Below are positions 45,001-51,205 of a stretch of DNA of 64,000 nucleotides, one piece after another (position 1 is the first letter of the stretch; each line of letters opens with the position of its first letter). Position numbers and translations under genes: made by a program. The DNA comes from Antedon bifida (Eukaryota > Echinodermata > Crinoidea > Comatulida > Antedonidae). Location: the NCBI GenBank assembly GCA_963402885.1, contig OY727094.1, positions 13,146,501 through 13,210,500 on the forward strand, given 5' to 3'. Below the pieces are notes generated by a model. The model was not told where the DNA came from. It was given only the letters and a program-made list of their open reading frames with translations, and ran no database searches.

Positions 45001-46261
45001 GTTGTGAACGCCTGGACTCAGTAACTCAGTAAATCAGAGAATTGTATTTTTGTATTTTAATTTTGTATTTTTTTATTATAAGATGCTATAGATTAGAATA
45101 CAATACAAATAAGAATAACAAAGAAGGCTACAAGAAACAGTTTTATGAATGCTGTTTTTGTTAATTTTATACTAATATAAAAAAAACACTGTTTTTAACA
45201 AAATTAATCAATAGTATTGTTTAATGCAATAAATGATTAAAACAATCTAGGTAATCAGCAATTGGATGTGTTTCTATTCGAGATGGTGTTCTTTGAAATT
45301 AATTGATCTATTTTACTTTTTGTAAATCAACGATGTATATATATATACATGAAAGAAATTATTCTTATTATTATAACTGTAATAAATTCTATTCGTTTGA
45401 TATAGGCAACATTAAATTATTTCGATTTGGGATGGGTAAATCAAAGAATTGCTTTCAAGATTACTTATCAAAGCTTTTTTAGGACCAACTTGTTTTGTAC
45501 TGTATTTAAACTTTCAAACCTTTCAACAATTTCATTACTTCTTCCTTTTGGGCTTCTTCATATTTTCCACATACATTTGTAATGTACAAATCAATAACAG
45601 ATTTGCCATTCTGACAAAGAAATAAAATGTAAGAATCCAGGAATGAAATTAGTGATTACAAAATTCATAATAACATACAATAATAGGCATGATTGTGACA
45701 ATCCTCAAGTTTCTACTTTTCATAAACAAAAATGTAAATAAAACAATGATTGATATACGGTAGATTTATAATTAATATTATTATTTGTATTTCATTCAAA
45801 TTAGACATATTTAATAAAATAATAAATATGTAAAAGCAAATAAATAAAAATGAATGTTAATTTTTATATTATAAATTTCATTCATTCATCAGGAACATTT
45901 CATTCTAAAAATATTAATTATAATCATTGCAAAAGCATACACTATCACATATTTAATCATTAAGGTAATACCTTTGATCATAAAATGTAAATTAATATAT
46001 CTGATTTAATCTAATTATTAATATTTATTATTTACAAAAAGAGCTCTTATGAAAAATGAAAATGAATATCATTTATTATTTAATATATTATTTTATAAAA
46101 TTATTGTTATTATTCTAATTGTTTTAACTCAAATAATTTACCTTATTTTTATTTGAAATAATACCTCTACCATGAGCCTTTATGAAACACACCATAATGT
46201 TTCTGTGCTCATCGTAAGTAAGGTCACTCAGAGCACAGGAATGCAGGGCTGTGTCACCATC
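14564..46261 (-). CDS. ROCO-family gene: ankyrin - death-fold helix - Roc - COR - Thr/Ser linkers - death-effector-like
   Basis: Twenty-two minus-strand exons join with consistent GT/AG sites and codon phase: 46142-46261, 45520-45610, 44947-45024, 44278-44446, 43388-43491, 42753-42865, 41104-41193, 40659-40683, 39798-39949, 39186-39275, 38776-38955, 38103-38345, 37232-37429, 36544-36738, 34459-34755, 34135-34215, 33162-33363, 32597-32659, 25342-25386, 23056-23100, 16565-16609 and 14564-15088. Roc motifs are G1 GQEGVGKTS, G3 WDHGGQ and a G4-like THKG. The following exons match COR (YDLGDIIYLPD, NQVVLDPMSVVQFVTAF, KLLKKLWKKKG). ROCO proteins are GTP-regulated scaffolds; pairing with ankyrin repeats and death folds recalls DAPK- and MFHAS1-type proteins and suggests a role in cell-death or immune signalling (inference). 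No kinase domain is seen. The 5' end lies upstream; the last exon ends in phase 1, so the gene continues, perhaps into the module at 15-7106. Confidence 0.8.
15107..15297. repeat. 47-bp tandem repeat, four copies
   Basis: The unit tatgattgccactagtcacc followed by actcttaaacaaatcttattattatac recurs four times with essentially no divergence. It lies in the intron immediately upstream of the death-effector exon. Confidence 0.85.
15473..15787. repeat. Pair of 62-bp direct repeats flanking a tRNA-like SINE
   Basis: 15473-15534 and 15726-15787 are identical over aataattagatgtttttgcc … taagtacatttgag. The ~190 bp between them holds a small hairpin (cttgcgaa-aaaa-ttcgcaag) and the tRNA-like segment. 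The repeats are too long for an ordinary LINE-mediated target-site duplication. Confidence 0.7.
15562..15633 (-). pseudogene. tRNA-like sequence (possible tRNA-Thr(AGT)-related SINE head)
   Basis: The minus strand shows an A-box-like tggtctagagg and a B-box gggttcgagtccc. A perfect T stem (GTGGG/CCCAC) and a plausible 5-bp anticodon stem with loop CTAGTGA (anticodon AGT) are present. The acceptor stem pairs at only five of seven positions, so a tRNA-derived SINE or pseudogene is more likely than a working tRNA. Confidence 0.55.
15927..16290. mobile_element. MITE-like element with long terminal inverted repeats
   Basis: The left end ttaaaggacaacttgg…accatatt…attagggatgtacata matches the reverse complement of the right end (…tatgtacatccctaat…aatatggtcc…aagttgtcctttaa). 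The inverted arms are about 50-60 bp with small gaps; no coding capacity. Confidence 0.7.
16565..16609 (-). CDS. 45-nt Thr/Ser mini-exon, copy nearest the death-effector exon
   Basis: Phase 1-1, acceptor ttgtatag, donor gttagttg. It encodes TQTAAPLTTSSLVA, a Thr/Ser/Ala-rich linker. It is homologous to the exons at 23056, 25342 and, more distantly, 32597. Its upstream intron is split by the LINE at 16649-21149. Confidence 0.65.
16649..21149 (+). mobile_element. L1/Tx1-like LINE insertion with target-site duplication
   Basis: About 4.5 kb ending in a long A-rich tail. It is flanked by the 13-bp direct repeat aagaatacagtat at 16636-16648 and 21150-21162. The uninterrupted pre-insertion sequence survives in the duplicated modules at 23130-23165 and 25415-25450 (caagaatacagtatcacg), which confirms both ends. 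The element is antisense to the host gene and lies in an intron. Confidence 0.88.
16709..20464 (+). pseudogene. LINE ORF2: AP endonuclease + reverse transcriptase, broken
   Basis: The endonuclease at 16709-17400 has LNVRGIGELRKR, LLLQETH, LGGDFNCTLNE and a C-terminal LRTDHSAVSI. The reverse transcriptase at 18236-20464 has KNWRPISLLNVDYK, GFVKGRYIGES, LFLDYEKAFDSLEW, GVRQGDPLSPYLF and the catalytic YADDST. A C-terminal CxxC…H…C knuckle (MCSYCESNIETMTHLLVEC) occurs near 20095-20150. The frame is lost near 18025 and again near 18105, and an in-frame TGA lies near 18222. The GVRQGDPLSP signature and terminal knuckle fit the L1/Tx1 group. ORF1 is not recognised; the element may be 5'-truncated just before ORF2. 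Confidence 0.85.
21240..21300 (-). pseudogene. Possible relic of a mini-exon 3' flank
   Basis: The sequence ccatatgatgcataatgg…agccaactaac mirrors the region just left of the 16565 exon (ccatatggtacataatga…ctcaactaac). The exon itself is replaced by satellite sequence. This suggests a decayed copy of the exon module. Confidence 0.3.
21300..21958. repeat. ~120-bp satellite, block 1 (about 5-6 units)
   Basis: The units are 119-124 bp long and contain gagtctagtctagtgg, gataaagagg-tacaaaaaca and gttgccttccatatctac. The block is cut by the solo LTR and resumes at 22605. Confidence 0.85.
21959..22600 (+). mobile_element. Solo LTR (642 bp) with 4-bp target-site duplication
   Basis: It begins TGTAATATA and ends TATATTACA, a 9-bp perfect inverted terminus with TG…CA ends. 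It is flanked by atat on both sides (21955-21958 and 22601-22604). The surrounding satellite unit gives the empty site (gctatatattgtacatt). It has a polyadenylation-like gaataaac near 22517. A short ORF inside (22296-22481) encodes imperfect peptide repeats and is not considered a gene. Orientation is inferred from that aataaa. Confidence 0.75.
22605..23960. repeat. Segmental duplication, copy A (contains a mini-exon)
   Basis: Nearly identical to 24890-26246 at an offset of 2,286 bp, with only scattered single-base differences (for example gaaaagcgc versus gataagcgc). It carries the 45-nt exon, an AT-rich intron segment also present at 15789-15925, and satellite units. Confidence 0.85.
23056..23100 (-). 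CDS. 45-nt Thr/Ser mini-exon (duplication copy A)
   Basis: Phase 1-1, acceptor tttgtgtag, donor gttagttg. It encodes TEMATPLATSSLGT. Identical to the exon at 25342-25386, as expected from a recent 2.3-kb duplication. The symmetric phase allows either, both or neither copy to be spliced in. Confidence 0.62.
23787..24950. repeat. ~120-bp satellite, block 2 (about 10 units)
   Basis: Same unit as at 21300-21958. It lies between the two segmental duplication copies and probably mediated the unequal exchange that created them. Confidence 0.85.
24890..26246. repeat. Segmental duplication, copy B (contains a mini-exon)
   Basis: Counterpart of 22605-23960. Similarity ends in a satellite unit that changes into a unique phrase (gatatggtttgcaaaaaatg) near 26250. 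Confidence 0.85.
25342..25386 (-). CDS. 45-nt Thr/Ser mini-exon (duplication copy B)
   Basis: Phase 1-1, acceptor tttgtgtag, donor gttagttg; the sequence is identical to 23056-23100. Joined upstream to the exon at 32597-32659, which ends in the same phase. Confidence 0.62.
26365..29215. repeat. 56-bp minisatellite, about 51 units, with higher-order structure
   Basis: The unit is agctcacaagctgtattagg then acaggtatgtaaagtattcc and ccaatagtttcatcaa. Diagnostic variants recur at fixed spacings. aggtttgtaaag recurs 392 bp (7 units) apart near 27006 and 27398. ccccaaaag recurs at 27081, 27473 and 28257, spaced 392 and 784 bp. aaacctcac recurs at 27711 and 28495, 784 bp apart (14 units). It lies in an intron of the ROCO gene. 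Confidence 0.95.
29320..29698. mobile_element. MITE-like element with ~55-bp terminal inverted repeats
   Basis: The left end cttcaagcccggcgcacact…gctgagccaactggcacgag is the reverse complement of the right end (…ctcgtgccagttggctcagc…agtgtgcaccgggctt). Internally the word gcacac recurs in both orientations. No coding capacity. Confidence 0.75.
30435..30839 (+). pseudogene. LINE C-terminal fragment
   Basis: The plus strand encodes ENRLLTFEMICLRKILGIPR, RLRYFGHVNRM, GTRPRGRLAKKW, then (after one in-frame TAA near 30722) RRIWQEVMKQEPSQ and a stop. This RKILGI…RYFGHV…GRP arrangement is the post-RT tail of APE-type LINEs. The catalytic part is missing. Confidence 0.75.
30840..32596. other. Intron; nothing recognised
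   Basis: AT-rich sequence between the LINE fragment and the 63-nt exon. The plus-strand ORF at 32128-32412 has no recognisable domain and lies in low-complexity sequence. Confidence 0.5.
32597..32659 (-). CDS. 63-nt linker mini-exon
   Basis: Phase 1-1, acceptor ctgcatag, donor gttagttg. It encodes AGTSNVDRPTAAALVTSKLS. It resembles the 45-nt exons in its second half (TAA.LVTSKL versus ATPLATSSL) and in its splice sites, so it is probably the oldest member of that exon family. Confidence 0.7.
33162..33363 (-). CDS. Exon: Cys-containing segment after COR
   Basis: 202 nt, phase 0 to 1, acceptor ttttacag, donor gtaagtta. It encodes VVSTIEMSFKHSKDGGRRGI, KFHRCIPCDCSKTSEKKHMQ and a tail ending NVKRYKQLFG. 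The CIPCDC cluster is compatible with a small metal site as seen in C-terminal parts of some COR regions; this is tentative. Confidence 0.72.
33490..33960. other. Intron with a possible interspersed repeat
   Basis: Overlapping ORFs on both strands (33510-33845 plus, 33536-33811 minus) have no domain signature. Internal phrases recur imperfectly (acactcc…aaa, gtgccat, gggctgaggtg / ggggctaaggtgg), suggesting a decayed repeat rather than a gene. Confidence 0.35.
34135..34215 (-). CDS. Exon: COR C-terminal segment
   Basis: 81 nt, phase 0-0, acceptor atcttcag, donor gtatgt. It encodes ATIKVRKALGETITTTECEP and a short SPSTCKQ tail, bridging two COR exons. Confidence 0.68.
34459..34755 (-). CDS. 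Exon: COR domain, second half
   Basis: 297 nt, phase 0-0, acceptor ttattgcag, donor gtaactt. It encodes ERSFFVPLRLAFETS, GLSISIYYDLCGHLPDILFP and YHNVILSLVKLVTKQDDHKF. The pattern of a hydrophobic beta stretch, then LPDILFP, fits the COR-B subdomain (F.P..L……..G.LP..LF..L). COR mediates dimerisation in ROCO proteins. Confidence 0.75.
35013..35998 (-). mobile_element. Helitron-like non-autonomous element, copy 3 (most complete)
   Basis: On the minus strand the 3' end is a perfect hairpin (ctcgtca-aag-tgacgag region) followed by CTAG|T. The opposite end has caataacaaggggttatcc and the hairpin ggttatcc-accaaatgc-ggataacc. Paired hairpins near both ends recall Helentron/HINE-type elements. It sits in an intron between COR exons. 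Confidence 0.55.
36544..36738 (-). CDS. Exon: COR domain
   Basis: 195 nt, phase 0-0, acceptor ttttttag, donor gtaggt. It encodes TAMFREAFRNLDKGILGEKL, LKKLWKKKGIDDKKFKYLVD and LMIRFGFICERTTS. The G.L…L..LW……L..LM..F.F pattern is the winged-helix-like part of COR-A. Confidence 0.82.
36862..37218. mobile_element. MITE-like element ending close to a 5' splice site
   Basis: The left end tatagagtatcacagtgtga-cgtca is the inverted match of the right end (tgacgtcagaaccgtgttac-tctatatg). It contains an agagggcgct motif near 36890. The right end is only about 12 bp from the donor of the exon at 37232-37429. Confidence 0.6.
37232..37429 (-). CDS. Exon: COR domain
   Basis: 198 nt, phase 0-0, acceptor gattttag, donor gtaagtgg. 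It encodes KEMARQNGIGDESQQLIMLN, FLYDLGDIIYLPDNELLQNQ and VVLDPMSVVQFVTAFVTVV. LGDI.Y.PD….NQVVLDP is the most recognisable stretch of COR-A in MFHAS1/LRRK-like ROCO proteins. Confidence 0.85.
38103..38345 (-). CDS. Exon: end of Roc and start of COR
   Basis: 243 nt, phase 0-0, acceptor tattctag, donor gtaaat. It encodes VLQKVKDSLKGKPYEKHVLG, YYAVENSSETTDKSFSDLKE and KSIPLKWMRFRCEMYNLRKD. The AVENS segment corresponds to the G5 region and IPLKWMRF to the COR entry helix. Confidence 0.82.
38776..38955 (-). CDS. Exon: Roc module 1, G4 region (THKG)
   Basis: 180 nt, phase 0-0, acceptor ttttacag, donor gttagtaa. It encodes HHWTNRQFVLSSILSVYSH and VNLPAILVVGTHKGSLGDTE. The strand ILVVGTHKG is the Roc G4 position; family members usually have THxD, so the specificity Asp is replaced by Gly. 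Confidence 0.82.
39057..39079. repeat. (AT)n microsatellite
   Basis: About 22 bp of alternating AT in the intron between the G3 and G4 exons. Confidence 0.9.
39186..39275 (-). CDS. Exon: Roc module 1 core strand
   Basis: 90 nt, phase 0-0, acceptor gtatgcag, donor gtaagtat. It encodes IFVTSEAVYVVVFDLSKDLD followed by DPAIVIDPNG. YVVVFDLSK is the hydrophobic beta strand between G3 and G4 in Roc GTPases. Confidence 0.82.
39798..39949 (-). CDS. Exon: Roc module 1, G3 motif (WDHGGQ)
   Basis: 152 nt, phase 1 to 0, acceptor attaaag, donor gtaagttt. It encodes TEYASINAQQSLDKDIIQEI and ETFNIWDHGGQLIYQGIHQ. DHGG is the G3 box. Length and phases are identical to the module 2 exon at 15-166. Confidence 0.88.
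39950..40658. other. Intron; nothing recognised
   Basis: AT-rich. The plus-strand ORFs at 40124-40309 and 40448-40639 are low complexity and show no family signature. Confidence 0.5.
40659..40683 (-). CDS. 25-nt microexon in the Roc G1-G3 linker
   Basis: Acceptor gtgtatcag, donor gtaagtgt, phase 0 to 1. It encodes VSKKSTAE. It is required to change the phase from 0 (previous exon) to 1 (G3 exon), which supports its being real despite its size. Confidence 0.68.
41104..41193 (-). CDS. Exon: basic linker in Roc module 1
   Basis: 90 nt, phase 0-0, acceptor cttgccag, donor gtaagttc. It encodes EKSRPSKRDRKYKGIQFPGM and NWAKKMFRQK. This strongly basic insertion replaces the acidic mini-exon linker of module 2 at the same place in the domain. 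Confidence 0.72.
41944..42752 (-). repeat. 23-bp minisatellite made of 5' splice site copies (~35 units)
   Basis: On the minus strand each unit reads AAAAG|GTATGTACACACTATAA/C, or the GTGTGT variant. The first unit overlaps the real donor of the exon at 42753-42865 (…GAAAAG|gtatgt). The array therefore consists of tandem copies of the exon end plus intron start. In frame, a stop appears within the third unit, and 23 is not a multiple of 3, so downstream donors would not preserve the protein. Confidence 0.92.
42753..42865 (-). CDS. Exon: Roc module 1 linker, ends at the minisatellite
   Basis: 113 nt, phase 1 to 0, acceptor aattttcag, donor gtatgt. It encodes NPIELYRRLAKENISKTIED and NKEGVATASKPDSSTEK. 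Its donor lies at the edge of the 23-bp array. Confidence 0.75.
43388..43491 (-). CDS. Exon following the P-loop exon of Roc module 1
   Basis: 104 nt, phase 2 to 1, acceptor atatttcag, donor gtaaaa. It encodes FNKEHLITDGIAVIKTVETK followed by AKEQNWTEDLKDDC. It aligns with the two alternative exons of module 2 (FNPVY.ITDAMVKT) and has the same length as 6409-6512. In module 1 it is single copy. Confidence 0.75.
44278..44446 (-). CDS. Exon: Roc module 1, P-loop (G1)
   Basis: 169 nt, phase 1 to 2, acceptor tttctgag, donor gtaagtata. It encodes IDIPYAISARGKEVEKAYIE and LGMLKVIGQEGVGKTSLINA. GQEGVGKTS is the Walker A motif that binds the GTP phosphates. Confidence 0.9.
44703..44745. repeat. Perfect 18-bp hairpin with 7-nt loop
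   Basis: gtataccatggaggtata, loop aaaaaga, then tatacctccatggtatac. It lies in the 500-bp intron between the death-fold helix exon and the P-loop exon, about 255 bp downstream in transcript order from the former's splice donor side. Confidence 0.85.
44947..45024 (-). CDS. Exon: death-fold-like terminal helix
   Basis: 78 nt, phase 1-1, acceptor atttactgag, donor gtaggt. It encodes TESRRSQLCEAVRKAGRHDL and ADEIE. The L..A.RK.GR.DLADEI pattern is typical of the last helices of death domains, but only this fragment is present before the Roc exon, so a full domain is not shown. Confidence 0.72.
45520..45610 (-). CDS. Exon: ankyrin-type repeat segment
   Basis: 91 nt, phase 0 to 1, acceptor ctttgtcag, donor gtttga. 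It encodes NGKSVIDLYITNVCGKYEEA and QKEEVMKLLK. NGKSVIDL followed by an amphipathic helix matches a diverged ankyrin repeat (DG.T.L.LA … V..LL). Confidence 0.65.
45611..46141. other. Intron; AT-rich, nothing recognised
   Basis: 531 bp between the two ankyrin exons with very high AT and no further open reading frame of note. Confidence 0.5.
46142..46261 (-). CDS. Exon: ankyrin repeat
   Basis: 120 nt, phase 0-0, acceptor tttttctag, donor gtaaat. It encodes DGDTALHSCALSDLTYDEHR and NIMVCFIKAHGRGI. DGDTALHSCAL is a classical ankyrin repeat opening. A phase-0 start with an acceptor means more upstream exons are expected, but I could not identify them. Confidence 0.82.
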
Positions 46262-46454
46262 CTAGAAAAAAAAGATGACAATAATGTGCACAAACCATAC
46301 TAATATTTTGAATGGAAAAAAGAAATCAAGGAAACCACCACTCAAACAACAATACCGGCATCCAATAATTTTTTTCTTTAAGAGTTCCACGGGTACAATT
46401 TTCTGTAATCGAAAACTACACAAACCAGTAGTGGTGTTAGTAGTCTATGAGTGC

Positions 46455-46674
46455 TAGCTTACCTGTATAAACCGACAATAGCCCGTGCTCTCCAGAGGGA
46501 GGGCTTAGATACGAAAGTGAAAAGTTCTTAGAACACCACTGTATTATAATGGACCAGTCCGCAACCACGCCCTCATGTGGGAACGTATCAACGTACCACC
46601 GTCATCATTTTCTTTCGTATCTAAGCCCTCCCTCTGGAGAGCACGGGCTATTGTCGGTTTATACAGGTAAGCTA
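46455..46674. mobile_element. Foldback MITE with 63-bp perfect inverted repeats
   Basis: The arms 46455-46517 and 46612-46674 are exact reverse complements (tagcttacctgtataaaccg … cttagatacgaaag). They enclose about 94 bp. The terminal TA on each side may be the target site of a TA-inserting transposon family. Confidence 0.85.
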
Positions 46675-49574
46675 GGCACGATATAGACTGTATTTTCCTA
46701 ACATAACTGTAATCTATCAAATCCCTTGTGGTATTAACAAAGGCAATCTTTTTATTATTATAATTTTTTACTCTTTCTCTATTCTTCTAGACATTACTGC
46801 AATAGTGCAAATTCCAATTTCAAATAAACAAAAATAATCATGAATGATTTACACATATCAGTGTTATTGTGCATCATCATGCAAACATTATAATTAACAT
46901 GATAATAATAGTTATTTCATTTTGACATTCAAGCATGTTTAAAACAAATGTAATTAACTTATGAAATGTTTAAATACTCTGTGAACTGGAAATGGAACCA
47001 TTTTATAGTGGTTATTGCACAATTTCCTAAACAACCAAGGAGTTTATAATTAAATCTGCAACTTACTTTCTAATATAAAAGAACATCAATACAGATACGT
47101 TAAAGAAAATATGGCAACAATAACATTGTTAAATGTTAGTTTGCTCTAGCCACATTGTGAAAATAAATAGTATACAATAGCAAAATATATTTATTATTTG
47201 ACCCTTGACCTATTAAGAGTTGCATTAATAACATAACATATATTACATCAGTGGTGAATAAAAGATGCAAAGAAAATGATTTGAATTATATGAAATTAGT
47301 TAAAATATTAACCAACAGCATTTGAATTACACTGTATTCACATACAGCACTATTTTATACTTTCATGCTTCAATCACTAAATTAAACTAACAAATAAAAG
47401 AATTAGCTTTTTTTCAATATTACAAATGAATTGATGGTTACAACAAAATATTGATAACAAAATTATAAGAATAATAGGATGTTTACGAGACATTCAACTA
47501 CAAGGTTTAAACTAGATCATACTTAATATTATGTTATTTTACAAAAAATCAATTCATATCAAAATATTTAAACAGAAAATGAAGCCAATTTTGTTTAAGA
47601 ACTTTTAACAATGAGTTTGAAAAAGGTATGATAAAAGTAGGTGCAATGTACCTGGTCTGATGATAAGAACCATGCAACATTTGCATTAAAAGAAATTTTG
47701 CATTAAAAGAAATATGTGTATACAATATAATAGGAAGTATTACAATAAATTGTATAAATTTATGAGTGATTGTATCTGTGTCTTAATGAGTTTTAAGGAT
47801 GTATAAGGTGAAAACAAGGTGATACATTAAAGTTCAATTTTTCTTTCAACAATAAAAAAATAATAGTTTATGAGTATTTAATTCAAAGTCATGTTTGGAG
47901 TAAGAACCTGTTTTACATGAGACAGTAGGCGGTAGACGATTATAAAAAACAAACAATTACTCTGTGCATTTGTATAAGTTCAGTATATGCACAGTTCTAA
48001 TAATTATCAGAATTGTTGATTGCAAGATTATTTTTAAAATATTTCCATAAGGGGAGGTGCAGCATTTATGATGTATATTACCAAGGACTTGGTAACACAA
48101 GTATGGGAAATGATCGGGTGAAATTAGTAGCTATGTCCCGCATCAAAATGTCACGATTTATCACACAGTCTTCGCGGGGATTTTAGCTACACTGGATACT
48201 AAGCCCATTGCTAAAAGGGGTCCTACCTTTAAGAAGCCTAGCCGCCAGTGTTTTTGTGAACCTTCTCGCAAACGGTTCCAATTCACCGGGAACCAGAAAA
48301 ATAATGCGCCCTCTCTGGCATTGCCTTTTACCTGTTAGGTAGTGCCTCATGTCAGGAAATGGCTGCTGGTTTGTATGCAAATAATATTGTCAAATTAAGT
48401 CTACATAAGAACTTTGGAAATTTGGGATTCAATATAGGACATGGCTATGTATTATTATTTTTTTCACCATATAGTATATTGCCATCAACACAGGGGTATT
48501 GCTAAATTGCACAAACCCCAAAAACCTGCGCAAACCTCCATGAATTAGCTAAACCTATAACAAGCTACATGCTATTCTGACTAAGAAAATCTACATGGCC
48601 TATTTAGAATAAATTTCATTTTTGTTTTTTTATTTTAAACATACATTAATTAATTAAATAGCAGATATTTATTATCAAATCATTTTTAAAAACTGATTCT
48701 TAAATTATAACATAAATAAGAAAGCATTGTGGTAATCCATGCATGAAATGCCTCCATTTATTCCATTTAACTACACAATGATTTTCACCTTTTTTTTGGT
48801 AATTAATATAAGTCTTCTTTTCATTTAAATAATTTTCCCGGTAAAAATAAAATCATCAGGAAATATAGGTAAGTATAAAGACAATGTATGTTTTTGGTGG
48901 TAACTAATATTTATTGAGTGACAAGACTTACTAGAATCAGTCACAAACAATAGAAAAGCAGAACAGCTTTTTTTAAATTGAGTTTTAAAGATTTGTTATG
49001 GTCAAGGGGGAAAAATATACAGTACAGTAAGACATTAGAAATGGCATATGAAATGCAATGTACTGTACTGAATTCAAACCACTGTGAGGAAATATGACAG
49101 AATAAGGTGAGCTTCATTTCTGCTACCAAGAAATATGTAAATAAACATATATACTGCATATATAAAAAATGTAAACTTTTAAAGAAGTATCAATACATCG
49201 TATAATGAATTATTAATATTACAAAGTGCACAATGATCCCATTATTTTGTGATTTAAGCTGTTCCTAAATTTAAAAACAGTATTGACTTGATAAACACCT
49301 ATTTTATTCAAATTGTTAGAAAATTATACAAATATGATACAATAATTTAATGCATTATCAAATCTGTATGATCTATGATTGTTAAAAGAATATAAAATTG
49401 CAAGGTATTAAATATACTTAAAGCAAACTTATACTGGAAAAAAGGATATTTCTTGAACCTTTGAAATACACCATCCATCGTATGTAATGCACTCGAATTG
49501 CACACTAATATAATTTTCAGATGTTTATTATTCATTATAGCATCACTTTTTAAATTGTTAATGGCATCGTGATC
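46675..49574. other. Gene-free AT-rich stretch (possible 5' intron)
   Basis: No supported exon. A GC-richer island at 48050-48370 has an ORF on the minus strand (48183-48380) without a recognisable domain. Short direct repeats (gcattaaaagaaat) occur near 47690. Confidence 0.45.
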
Positions 49575-51120
49575 TAATATAATAATATCCTGGATTTATA
49601 TAGCGCCTAATGTTGTGAAACCTTTAAGCGCTGTACATAAATTAATATAAAAAAAGAGAAATCTAACCATGCCAAAAAAAAACAAAACCCCAAACCGCAG
49701 TAAGGGATACGCCTTCGTCGCTAACCAGGGATCGGTCTAATTGAACCCCGGTCAGCACCAGTTGTGTCTCGGTCATCCCGGACTCAGGCGCCTCCTGCCC
49801 TACAAAAATAGATCTAAAACAATCTAGGTGGCATGGAAAAGGTGAAAAAAGGAGATTAAAATGCTTTAAGAAACAAATAAGTCTTAAGAAGCCTCTTAAA
49901 AACAGCCACTGACTGTGCATCTTTAATGTAGTTTGGAAGAGAATTCCAAAGGAGCTGCATAAGATAAAGCACGGTGACCGTATGAGAAGGTCTTCACTTT
50001 AGCAGAAACAAGACGATTCTGAGATTTGGAACGAAGATTGTGACATGAGGATTGTGGAGTGAGAACATTGTCGATGTACCTCGGTGCAAGGCCATGAAGA
50101 GATTTATATGTGAGTAGCAATATCTTGAAGTTGACACGCTCCTTTACAGGAAGCCAGTGCAGTTCATGCAAGATAGGTGTTATGTGGTCTCTACGCAGCA
50201 CTATTTTGTAACATCTGCAACTTCCTAAGCAGGGTCTTGGGCAGTGCGACATGAATACTGTTACAGTAGTCCAGACGTGATGATATAAAAGCATGCACAA
50301 GTCGTGTAGTTGTTGCCCTATCCAGAAACCTACGAATTAGACCAATCTTCCTAATCCCAACCATAGCAGAACAGATGGCATTGATGTTAGCATCCATCCG
50401 CAAGTGGGAATCCATGTAAACCCCAAGATTTCGAACTTCTGAGGATGGTTTAAGATCTAATACAGAAGATGGTTGCAATGGCAGAGATTTTCTGAATCGT
50501 GATGTAATATGAATAAGCTCTGTCTTCTGTATGTTAAGTTGCAGATGATTGAACAATGACCATGTGTGTATGTCTTTCAAACATGCAGAGATTTTAGACA
50601 TAGTATTATGAAGATTAAAGGGTGAAAAATCCAAATACAGCTGTGTATCGTCAGCATAGAACATGCAGTTTAGACCATGTGCGTTTATTAATGATTCAAG
50701 TGGAGTGGTGTATATGATAAAAAGAAGGGGTCCAATAACGGATCCTTGAGGAATGCCGCATGACAAACTGCGTGATGATGATGAAATGGAACGCACTTTA
50801 ATGGCATATGTGTGAGAAACTAAATACGACTCAATCCAAGTGAGGACCTTTCCAGAAATACCAAACACTGATTTGAGACGATGAAGTAGAAGAGAATGGT
50901 TGACAGTATCAAAAGCAGCAGAATAGTCCAATAGAACTAAAAGAACTTCGCGACCAGAATCAATGGCCCTAATCAAATCATTGTGCACACGGACTAGTGC
51001 TGTTTCAGTACTGTGATTGGCCCTGTATGCAGACTGAAAGTTTCCGAGAAGTTTATTTTCTGCAAGGTAATTCTGAAGCTGTATGCATGCAATTCTTTCA
51101 AGCACCTTGGAAAGAAAGGA
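49575..51120 (-). mobile_element. CR1/L2-like LINE, 5'-truncated
   Basis: The minus strand carries the C-terminal reverse transcriptase and then a 3' UTR ending tgtacagcgcttaaag…ttaggcgctatataaat, the conserved 3' signature of CR1/L2-type LINEs and their partner SINEs, followed by a short AT-rich repeat. Similarity starts abruptly near 51120, so the 5' part is missing. Confidence 0.82.
49880..51105 (-). pseudogene. CR1/L2-like reverse transcriptase (partial, frameshifted)
   Basis: Motifs in order: NFQSAYRANHSTETALVRVH, LLVLLDYSAAFDTVNH, GIPQGSVIGPLLFIIYTTPL, catalytic FYADDTQLYLD, then LHWLPVKERVNFKILLLTYK and SLHGLAPRYI. The frame changes near 50200 between the two halves and again near 49960. 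The fingers region before FQSAY and the endonuclease are absent. Confidence 0.88.
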
Positions 51121-51205
51121 AATGTTTGATCTTTGATCTATATTTATTATTTGTATTTATTTATTGTTACTTTTTCTTGATGCTGTATTGTTTTATGTTT
51201 CAAAC

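Noticed and set aside
47640-47700. Upstream ankyrin-like exon ending NVAWFLSSDQ with a gtacat donor
   Set aside because: No acceptor AG lies at a usable distance upstream and the peptide does not show an ankyrin core.
48183-48380. Minus-strand ORF in a GC-richer island
   Set aside because: Composition is unusual, but the protein shows no family pattern and no splice context linking it to the ankyrin exons.
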